A stretch of 20,060 nucleotides of DNA. Source: JBOHNM01 sp050730675 (GTDB lineage Bacteria; Planctomycetota; Phycisphaerae; Phycisphaerales; UBA1924). Shown piece after piece: positions 14,476 to 20,060 of the stretch (position 1 is the stretch's first letter; every line of letters starts with the position of its first letter). Under the pieces are notes generated by a model. That model saw only the letters and a program-made list of their open reading frames with translations, had not been told where the DNA came from and did no database searches. Where the stretch lies: contig JBOHNM010000072.1 of the NCBI GenBank assembly GCA_050730675.1, forward strand, positions 1 through 20,060, written 5' to 3'. The position numbers and the translations under genes are program-made.

Positions 14476-15699
14476 ATGCCAACGCCCCAGACGACCGCTC
14501 AAACCGACCAAACGCCCCTCGTCGAACTGACCCCGCCCGTCTCGACGGACGCTCCAGGCCGCCGCCAAAGCCCCTCCAGGCGGCGCAAGGTCCGCGCTGT
14601 CCGCAAGCTGCTCGTCCGCCAGCACACCCGAGGTCATTTCTTTGTTCGCGAACAGGGAAAAGACATCTACCTGAGCACGAACTTCAACGAGGCCCAGCAG
14701 AAGGCTGTGACCCTCCTCGGAGCCCATCGAATCGAAGTCCGCCATTCGCCGAACGGCGGCAGGAGTCGGAGCGGCGGTTCATTCACCAAGAAGTTCGAAC
14801 GGGACATGAGGAAGTGGCGGAAGGAAAACCCCGTCGTCGTCGTCAAGAGCAAGACCTTCACCGACGCAGCCAATGAACTCTTCGAGTCCGTCGAGGCCGA
14901 GCGCGGCCACGAAGCCTCCCGCCACTACCGCAAGACGTTGGCACCGTTCCTCGCCGCCTTCGGAAAGCAAACAGCGGAACTCATCCACCCGACTGAACTC
15001 AACCGCTTCCGGACCGAACTCGCTCGCAAGTACGCCCCGAAGTCTGTGAATCACCGCCTTGCCGCAACGCGGCGTCTGTTGCGCTTCTGCTATGACATGG
15101 ACTTTGTACCTCAGCCGTTCCGGTTGAACGTCCTGAAAGCAGTCGCTCAGCCTCCAACTCCAAACAAGGCCTTGTCGGCTCAGCGTGTCAAGAACTTGAT
15201 CGCTGACGTGGCCGGCGTCAACCTCAACCTCGCCAAGATGCTCCTCCTTCAGTTCTGGACCTGTATGCGGCCCAGCGAGGTATCCAAAGTGGTCTTCGGG
15301 CTCGGCGAGTTCGAAGAACGCTATTCCGGGATCTTCAAGCTCAACCGGGGCAAGACGGACTTGCAGACTGGTGAGCCGACGAGGATTGTCTTCACGCCGC
15401 AGGCGATGGCGTTGTTGAAGACGATTGAACCCGAATACGCTCAGCACCGGTACTACTGCCGGGCTTGCCATAAGGTCGCCCAGAAGCTCAGGGATGAATT
15501 CTCACCGGGACCGCTTCGACACACCGCCGCAACGATCTTGATCGACGCTGGCATCGACGGCGAGGTCGTTGAAACGTGCCTGCATCACATTCCGCATCGA
15601 GTTCAGCGGACCTACCGACCCCCGCCGTATCAGAAGGCCAAGGAAGCCCTGAAGCTGCTGGCCGAACTGGTTCCCTTGTCGGTTCTCAAGGGCAGGTAG
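14476..15699 (+). CDS. Tyrosine recombinase / site-specific integrase
   Basis: 407 residues, with GAGGA eight bases before the ATG. A basic N-terminal arm (about 1-110) is followed by a SAM-like core-binding domain (about 125-225: TFTDAANELFESVEAERGHEASRHYRKTL, NHRLAATRRLLRFCYDM). The catalytic domain follows: R265 in TCMRPSEVS, K293 in NRGKTD, R348 in GPLRHTAATILIDAG, H374 in HHIPHRVQ, and Tyr380 (QRTY) as nucleophile. The His that normally stands three residues before the second Arg is Gly345 here. An odd CRAC (C328, C331) pair lies just before box II. Its position 386 bases after a tRNA gene, with repeats between, supports an integrative element that used the tRNA 3' end. Confidence 0.9.
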   Translation: MPTPQTTAQTDQTPLVELTPPVSTDAPGRRQSPSRRRKVRAVRKLLVRQHTRGHFFVREQGKDIYLSTNFNEAQQKAVTLLGAHRIEVRHSPNGGRSRSGGSFTKKFERDMRKWRKENPVVVVKSKTFTDAANELFESVEAERGHEASRHYRKTLAPFLAAFGKQTAELIHPTELNRFRTELARKYAPKSVNHRLAATRRLLRFCYDMDFVPQPFRLNVLKAVAQPPTPNKALSAQRVKNLIADVAGVNLNLAKMLLLQFWTCMRPSEVSKVVFGLGEFEERYSGIFKLNRGKTDLQTGEPTRIVFTPQAMALLKTIEPEYAQHRYYCRACHKVAQKLRDEFSPGPLRHTAATILIDAGIDGEVVETCLHHIPHRVQRTYRPPPYQKAKEALKLLAELVPLSVLKGR

Positions 15700-15706
15700 T
15701 GCAACG

Positions 15707-15732
15707 GCGTTTGTTCAGCGACTGAACGACGC
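15707..15732. terminator. Bidirectional hairpin between convergent genes
   Basis: gttcag (15713-15718) pairs with ctgaac around a cga loop, and outer gcgt/acgc extends the stem across a small bulge. It lies in the 36 bases between the convergent stops of the integrase and the HEPN gene. The T content is modest. Confidence 0.5.
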
Positions 15733-15735
15733 TGA

Positions 15736-16716
15736 TCAGGTTGTCAACTCGTCGAGCATCCTGCATGCGTGCTTGAACACGTCGGCAAGCTCATCCAACG
15801 AGTAGACATTTTGATCATCTTCAGAGTTTGTGTGGCAGCACCAGTTCCTCAATCTCTCAACCTTGTTGCAAATGGATTTCCGATTGCTCTCGGGTACGTC
15901 GCCAAGCACGACTCCCGCGTCGCGAGCAATGGTCATCTTGTCAACGAAGTTGGTACTGCTGAGCAGCTTCATTTCTCTGAAGCGAAACTTCAACGCCCAC
16001 TCGACGGCGTCCTCATCGGTTGGCCACGGCTCGGTGGGCTTGGGCTCCTTACTTCTCGCAGTTGCCAGCGCCTTAACAATTCTCCCTGGTGAAAGGTACT
16101 TGAGACCTCCTTCGGGCGCACAACGACAGTAATCGAGAATAGATTCCTCAAGTTCCAGCAGCGTAGAGAGCATCGCCACTCGAACGGGAATGGCTTCTTG
16201 GAAATGACTCGGAGTGACGACTCCTTGCCAACGGCCTCGCTCAAGAATCACCAAGAAGTGCCGCGGAAAGAAAACTTCCGCCTCTCCTTCTTCCTCTGGT
16301 GGCGCGGTGTCAAGCCCTTGACCGCCGGATCGCATTCCAAAGTTCTCTTGGAGTTGGAGATGAAGCAGTCCCTTCACAAATCCTGTCGCGCCATCAGTCA
16401 GCGACTCAAGTGAGACGGGACGAGCGTATGTGGATACCGGCTCCTCGTCGTCGGCATAGACCTCGGCCCAGTCTTCGAAGCGCAGACATTGGTCCAGCAC
16501 GAGGACGTGATCCTGATCTGCGCCGCCGCGGATTCGTATCGCTGCGCGAGTAAGAAGTGGCTGGCGCTCGGAGGCGACCGTCTCGCTCAGCAAGGCCCTT
16601 GCTCGCCGCAACACATCTTGCAAGCTGTCATCCAATCGGCATTCAAGCTCGATAAACGGACTGGCGAGATGCCGCAGCGTCAACGACTCTGACAAACTGT
16701 GAAGCCATGGGTCCAT
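15736..16716 (-). CDS. CBS-like plus HEPN-domain protein, putative RNase effector
   Basis: 326 residues. The ATG at 16716 is preceded by GGAGG six bases away and directly by an in-frame TGA, so the start is firm. Residues 10-175 resemble a divergent CBS pair: LTLRHLASPFIELECRLDD, then ARPVSLESLTDGATG, then FLVILERGRWQGVVTPSHF. The following IPVRVAMLSTLLELEESILDY is the helix that often links CBS modules to HEPN-type domains. In residues 180-326 the motif VERLRNWCCH gives R290-N291-x3-H295, the Rx4H active site of HEPN ribonucleases, in an all-helical context. CBS pairs bind adenine nucleotides, so ligand-gated RNA cleavage is a reasonable inference. Divergent from the ADP-ribosyltransferase-like gene. 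The HEPN call is motif-based. Confidence 0.75.
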   Translation of the reverse strand: MDPWLHSLSESLTLRHLASPFIELECRLDDSLQDVLRRARALLSETVASERQPLLTRAAIRIRGGADQDHVLVLDQCLRFEDWAEVYADDEEPVSTYARPVSLESLTDGATGFVKGLLHLQLQENFGMRSGGQGLDTAPPEEEGEAEVFFPRHFLVILERGRWQGVVTPSHFQEAIPVRVAMLSTLLELEESILDYCRCAPEGGLKYLSPGRIVKALATARSKEPKPTEPWPTDEDAVEWALKFRFREMKLLSSTNFVDKMTIARDAGVVLGDVPESNRKSICNKVERLRNWCCHTNSEDDQNVYSLDELADVFKHACRMLDELTT

Positions 16717-16884
16717 TCACGCCCTCCACATCTACGTCCGACAAGTGATGCCAACTAGTCGAGGCACTCTGCATCTGATTCACACCCTGCAAAAGGTACT
16801 CGGTCTTGGTGCCCACGGCATGACTCCAATATCTTTCTTTCGTGAACGCCAATTGGCCCGCTTGATTCTTGACGAACTTGAGTC

Positions 16885-17610
16885 ATGGACAAGAGCCAAC
16901 CGACGTATCCCCCACTTCAACTCGAACTTCAAGCCTGTTTGGTGGACCTTGGTCATGCGCGGTACATCAAACATGGGCTTGTGCAAGGGCCATGGGAAGG
17001 CAATGCCGACAACGAGCGATACAACACGCACCTCGATGCAGTCTCTGTGCAGCTTGAAGAGGCGATCGCGCAGCGTCACTGGTTCACAGCCGTCGTCCTG
17101 TACCAAAGAGGTTGGCGGATTGATCGGTTTGAAAGCCTCGCACGCCGAACGGGAGATGACGGCGGAATGACCGACGCCCACTACTGGCGCACGTTGGGAC
17201 TTGTCCTCATCGATCAGGAAGACTGCTACCGACAACGGGCGGCTTTCAGGCGACTCTTGGTCAAGACCCATCGCTCCAAAGCGCTCCGTCCGCTGCTGAT
17301 GACAACAGGCGAACGAAGGACGCTGGCCGCGATGCCAGACACTCTGACCGTCTACCGAGGATGCCAACAGTTCAATCGGAAGGGCTGGAGTTGGACACTC
17401 AGCAAAGACAAGGCGCAGTGGTTCTCGACGAGGTGCTACGTGGGAACGCCCCAGCTTCTCACGGGGACTGTCCGCAAGAGCGACGTATTGGCGTACTTGG
17501 CGGGCCGCGGCGAGGAAGAGATTCTCGTCGCACCGGAGAAAATCCTCAACATCACTACGTTGGCCGAGAACGAAGAAGCCACTTCGCTCACCGGCCTATC
17601 GCAAGCCTGA
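16885..17610 (+). CDS. Putative ADP-ribosyltransferase (R-S-E type)
   Basis: 241 residues from ATG 16885; the upstream ribosome binding site is weak. The C-terminal half carries an ART-like signature in order: TVYRGC (R158), GWSWTLSKDKAQWFS (S169-W-T171), and LAGRGEEEILVAP (E210-x-E212). That spacing matches R-S-E ADP-ribosyltransferases, and the blocks YRG / SWT...A.WF / L.G.V....VLAY..GRGE.E are shared with phage and alphaproteobacterial proteins I recall as ART-like. The N-terminal 150 residues are helical and unassigned. It would transfer ADP-ribose from NAD+ to a protein, nucleic acid or small molecule. No signal peptide, so the target is intracellular. The 3' end overlaps the convergent XRE-like gene by 15 bases. 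Confidence 0.7.
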   Translation: MDKSQPTYPPLQLELQACLVDLGHARYIKHGLVQGPWEGNADNERYNTHLDAVSVQLEEAIAQRHWFTAVVLYQRGWRIDRFESLARRTGDDGGMTDAHYWRTLGLVLIDQEDCYRQRAAFRRLLVKTHRSKALRPLLMTTGERRTLAAMPDTLTVYRGCQQFNRKGWSWTLSKDKAQWFSTRCYVGTPQLLTGTVRKSDVLAYLAGRGEEEILVAPEKILNITTLAENEEATSLTGLSQA

Positions 17611-17883
17611 CTCACGGACCTGCCTGAGAAACGCCAGCGGATCTTTGATCTCAAGCGCCTCACACCAATCGAGGAACTCCAGAGGATCCATCCGGCGCTG
17701 ACATCGCAGAGTCTTGTGGGTCCGAGTTGATGGTTGCCCTAGCCGGGCAGCGAGGACGCGGACGCTCAATCCAAGCGTAACAGCCCGGTCGCCCAGCGCC
17801 GCCGCAAGGGCCTTGTACTCGCCCCGCTGAAGTGGCTGTTTGGCCTTGAGGGGTCGGCGGGAGGTTGTCCTTTTTTTGGCCAC
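17596..17883 (-). CDS. Small XRE-like helix-turn-helix protein
   Basis: About 95 residues from GTG 17883; a GTG at 17928 (110 aa) and other starts are possible, and none has a clear ribosome binding site. LAAALGDRAVTLGLSVRVLAARLGQPSTRTHKTLRCQRRMDPLEFLDWCEAL follows the layout of small XRE regulators (LxxxREAxGLTQxxLAxxLGxPQSxVxKxExGxRRxDxxEFLxxxxAL). Scaffold residues are kept and the recognition helix is unusual. It is probably the local transcriptional regulator of the cassette. It converges with the ADP-ribosyltransferase-like gene and diverges from the GYF gene, across a short region holding the imperfect palindrome cggtag...ctaccg (about 17891-17941). Confidence 0.65.
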   Translation of the reverse strand: MAKKRTTSRRPLKAKQPLQRGEYKALAAALGDRAVTLGLSVRVLAARLGQPSTRTHKTLRCQRRMDPLEFLDWCEALEIKDPLAFLRQVRESGLR

Positions 17884-17971
17884 ATCGAAGAGAAGTCGGT
17901 AGACTGTGCGTACCCAAAACGGGAACACCCGGCGGCTACCGCATGGGCTTCCACGTCACGGAGGTTTGCTC

Positions 17972-19117
17972 ATGCCCGACGCTCAGTCGTCAACCCAGTA
18001 TCTCGTCCGCTTCGAAGACGGCACCGAGATTGGACCGCTCGACAAGCAAGCGATTAGAGCGATGGCCAAGAGCGGTCGGCTCAAACCGGACGATGCAATC
18101 AGCCATGAAGGAACTGGCAAGTGGGTCAAGGCCGCCGAGGTCAATGGGTTGCTTTCGAATGGCCAATTCTCAATCGGAGGGCCTAGTGGGCAATCGAAGA
18201 CCTTAACCCAGTCGTCTGCGTTTTCTTCGCGCAAAGAGAAATCCAATTCCCAACCTGATGCCGGCGGTACTTCGAAGACCTTGATCATCGGCCTCATCGC
18301 TTTGGCCGCCGTCGTTGTGATCACCACCGTTGTCTGGTTCACCATCAGTCAGAGACGGCGAGCAGCCGCATTCGCTGCGGCGCAACGGCAGCGAGAGGTT
18401 CAAGCTGCGGAACAAGAACAACGGCGTGTTGCTTCTGAGGAGGTCACCAAGGCAATTGAGACGGCCAAGGCCATTCCGGACTCGACACCCCTGCAAGAGG
18501 ACATCTCGGGTATTGAGAAGTCGATGGCGATCGTGGATCGAAACCGCTCCTTGGTCAGTCAGGAACTCCTGAATCAGGCCGAACCGATCCGCAGCCGGAT
18601 GATGGCAGCGACAGCACGGCGTGATTGGCTTCGCGCTGCCGAAGCTCTCCTGGAGGAAATCCGGGCGGCTCGTGTCGAGCGACAGGAATCTCTACCAGCC
18701 ACAGGGCTCTTCGCGACGAATCCTGACGAAGCGAAGCGGTTGGTCAAGGCGTTTCTCGCCCAAGACGAAAAGCGGATCCCTGGACTGTGGTGGGGGATTC
18801 GAGACGATCTGATGGATGGCAAGACGGACTCGTTGCGCAGCCTTGCGCTCGCGTACCAATCCAGCGGTCAACTCTCGTACGCGGAACAAAAACGCATCGC
18901 TGCGTTTGTCGAGCACCTTGGGCATGGGCCGATTCAACGCCCGCTGAAGGACTCCGAGATCGTGCAGCGTTGCAAGGAGGCCGAACGGTCCTTTTCGGAG
19001 CGCTCGAAGCAACTCATCGATCGCAGCAAGGGAGTTGCTGAGGCCAAAGAGACGGACGAGGCCACACGCTTTCTTGCAGATGCGATTAGGTTCTGTTTGA
19101 CGGATCGAGGAGTCTGA
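17972..19117 (+). CDS. GYF_2-domain membrane protein, 3' end replaced by an insertion sequence
   Basis: 381 codons as read, from ATG 17972 with GGAGG eight bases upstream; the frame is open upstream but not gene-like. Residues 8-60 form a GYF_2 domain (YLVRFEDGTEIGPLDKQAI, then GRLKPDDAISHEGTGKWVKAAEV), a putative peptide-binding module common in planctomycete membrane proteins. A Ser-rich linker leads to a transmembrane helix at about 103-125, then an Ala/Gln/Arg/Glu coiled coil (about 127-165) and a helical domain (to 372). From codon 373 the sequence is the left end of the IS element, which supplies RFCLTDRGV and the TGA. The native C-terminus is therefore lost. Function is unknown; the topology suggests a cytoplasmic GYF with the helical part across the membrane, or the reverse. 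Confidence 0.8.
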   Translation: MPDAQSSTQYLVRFEDGTEIGPLDKQAIRAMAKSGRLKPDDAISHEGTGKWVKAAEVNGLLSNGQFSIGGPSGQSKTLTQSSAFSSRKEKSNSQPDAGGTSKTLIIGLIALAAVVVITTVVWFTISQRRRAAAFAAAQRQREVQAAEQEQRRVASEEVTKAIETAKAIPDSTPLQEDISGIEKSMAIVDRNRSLVSQELLNQAEPIRSRMMAATARRDWLRAAEALLEEIRAARVERQESLPATGLFATNPDEAKRLVKAFLAQDEKRIPGLWWGIRDDLMDGKTDSLRSLALAYQSSGQLSYAEQKRIAAFVEHLGHGPIQRPLKDSEIVQRCKEAERSFSERSKQLIDRSKGVAEAKETDEATRFLADAIRFCLTDRGV

Positions 19118-19966
19118 GGCAGCGTTGGATGATGGCGAGGGTGACGACGGCGAGGAAGTGGGTGGCGAGCTTCTCGTAGCGGGTGGCGACACGGCGGCAG
19201 CCCTTGAGCCAGCCGATGCAGCGTTCCACCGCGTTGCGGCCGCGGTACTTGGCCGTGTCGAGCCGCTCGCGGGGCTGGTTGCTCCGGGTCGGGATCACTG
19301 CCTGGATCCCGCGTCGGCGTAGCCAACGCCTGATCCGCGGGTAGCTGTAGCCCTTGTCGCCCGCCACCGCGTCGGGCCTTCTCCGCCCGCCTTGGCCGCG
19401 TACCCCCACCGTGTCCATCAGGGCCTCGAAGCTCACCGATTCGTGGCCTTGGCCGGCCGTCACCAACGCTCCCAGCGGCGTGCCGACGCGGTCGGTCACA
19501 AGATGAAGCTTCGTGCCAAAGCCTCCGCGGGATCGTCCCAGGGCGTGGTCGCGGGGCTCGTCGGGTCTGTTTTTTTCGACCTTCGCGCCGCTCCCGCCGC
19601 CGAGCGGTGCGCCCGGATGTTCGAGCCGTCGACGTCGAAGACGCTCCAGTCGATCCGGCCCTCCTGGTCCAGGCTCACGTGCAGGGCGTTGAGGATCCGG
19701 CCGAACAGCCCCTCGCGCGTCCAGCGTCGGTAGCGGCCGTAGATCGTCTCCCACTTGCCGTACCGCTCGGGCATGTCACGCCACTGCGCCCCGCTGTTGA
19801 GCACCCAGAACATCCCGTTGAGCACCGTGCGGTGCTCGGCCCACTTGCCGCCACGCTTCTGCGTCGGCAGCAGCGGCGTGATCCGCTCCCATCCGTCGTC
19901 GGTCAGCTCGTACCGCTTGCCTGGCTTGCCGTCCACGCCTCGACCGGTCCTGCCTGCCTTGACCAT
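19086..19966 (-). CDS. IS5-family (IS427-like) transposase, two frames joined by -1 frameshift
   Basis: OrfA (19966 down to 19496, 156 aa) starts at an ATG behind a perfect AAGGAGG. It contains YELTDDGWERITPLLP, NGMFWVLNSGAQWRDMPERYGKWETIYGRYRRW and the first catalytic Asp in FDVDGSNIRAH. OrfB continues in the -1 frame with GGFGTKLHLVTDRVGTPL, AGDKGYSYPRIRRWLRRRG (second Asp) and YRGRNAVERCIGWLK (Y-2-R-3-E-6-K signature with the catalytic Glu). The frames meet at seven A bases followed by C on the coding strand (T run 19570-19576), a classic A-AAA-AAC slippery heptamer. The product is about 293 residues. The stop TAA is built from the duplicated TA target plus one flanking base. Confidence 0.92.
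19089..19105 (+). repeat. Left terminal inverted repeat of the insertion sequence
   Basis: ggttctgtttgacggat matches the right end in inverted orientation at 16 of 17 positions. Confidence 0.9.
19570..19576 (-). other. Slippery A7 heptamer for -1 frameshifting
   Basis: The coding strand reads TCG AAA AAA ACA in the orfA frame and AAA AAC AGA in the orfB frame, so slipping back one base on the A run joins the two halves of the transposase. OrfA otherwise ends about 25 codons later, at 19496. Confidence 0.8.
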
Positions 19967-20040
19967 CGCCGGCCTCCTTGCCGGAAACCATCTTCTCCTC
20001 CACACACCCAAAGCGCAACCGCACATGCGCCGTACATCGC

Positions 20041-20057
20041 ATCCGTCAAACAGGACC
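20041..20057 (-). repeat. Right terminal inverted repeat of the insertion sequence
   Basis: atccgtcaaacaggacc is the inverted counterpart of the left end, with a single C/T difference at the fourth position from the tip. Confidence 0.9.
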
Positions 20058-20060
20058 TAG

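Larger units (their letters stand above)
19089..20057. mobile_element. IS5-family insertion sequence (IS427-like), complete
   Basis: The 969-base element is bounded by 17-bp terminal inverted repeats with one mismatch (ggttctgtttgacggat at 19089-19105; complement of ggtcctgtttgacggat at 20041-20057). A TA dinucleotide flanks each end (19087-19088 and 20058-20059), consistent with a TA target duplication. It encodes a frameshifted transposase on the minus strand. It interrupts the 3' end of the GYF gene. The window stops three bases beyond its right end, so the rest of that gene is not visible. Confidence 0.9.

Noticed and set aside
14327..14530. 67-codon plus-strand frame before the integrase
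   Set aside because: No ribosome binding site or domain, and it runs into the integrase start in another frame.
16885..17928. RES-Xre toxin-antitoxin pair
   Set aside because: The enzyme has ART-style R, S-W-T and ExE blocks rather than the RES domain pattern, and the XRE-like gene is convergent rather than in the same operon; it also shows no toxin-binding DUF2384-like domain.

Overview
The window looks like the chromosome of a planctomycete, most likely of the Phycisphaerae type. It has high GC with strongly G-rich coding strands. It carries two exported fibro-slime proteins ending in Pro/Ala-glycine-hydrophobic-Arg-rich sorting tails, an operon of a VIT/VWA lipoprotein with cohesin-like and dockerin-like partners and an ECF sigma factor, a RAYT-type transposase, and LPS heptose genes. 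The phylum is an inference from gene content; no rRNA or other marker is present to settle it.

Layout. Positions 1-1839 (minus) hold nearly all of lepA, cut at the window edge. A 430-base gap follows with at least three back-to-back perfect hairpins (1982-2113), then a COG4627-like methyltransferase (minus). On the plus strand, a PspC-domain peptide is followed by four tightly packed genes (3239-7151): a small membrane protein with a degenerate dockerin-like tail, a membrane-anchored cohesin-like protein, a VIT/VWA lipoprotein and an ECF sigma factor. Two of the junctions are GTGA overlaps. A RAYT transposase flanked by inverted REP-like hairpins (7137-7982) abuts the sigma gene and supplies its stop codon. 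Next come a translationally coupled pair on the minus strand (GmhB-like phosphatase and methyltransferase), two tandem fibro-slime genes each followed by a strong hairpin, a family 9 glycosyltransferase (heptosyltransferase-like), and a DUF3592 membrane protein on the minus strand.

At 14016-14090 lies a tRNA-Ala(GGC) with its promoter and terminator. The DNA beyond it looks like an integrated element: a repeat-rich segment (14137-14298), a tyrosine recombinase, then lower-GC genes of a defence or toxin flavour. These are a CBS-like/HEPN protein (minus), a divergent putative ADP-ribosyltransferase with an R-S-E signature (plus), a convergent small XRE-like regulator (minus), and a GYF_2/transmembrane/coiled-coil protein (plus). 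An IS5-family (IS427-like) insertion sequence with a -1 frameshifted transposase has landed in the 3' end of the GYF gene and runs to the window edge.

The most interesting candidates are (i) the CBS-HEPN / ADP-ribosyltransferase / XRE cassette next to a tRNA-targeted integrase, and (ii) the cohesin-like / dockerin-like / VIT-VWA / ECF sigma operon. GmhB and the glycosyltransferase fit ADP-heptose and LPS-core metabolism, but they are not in one operon here.
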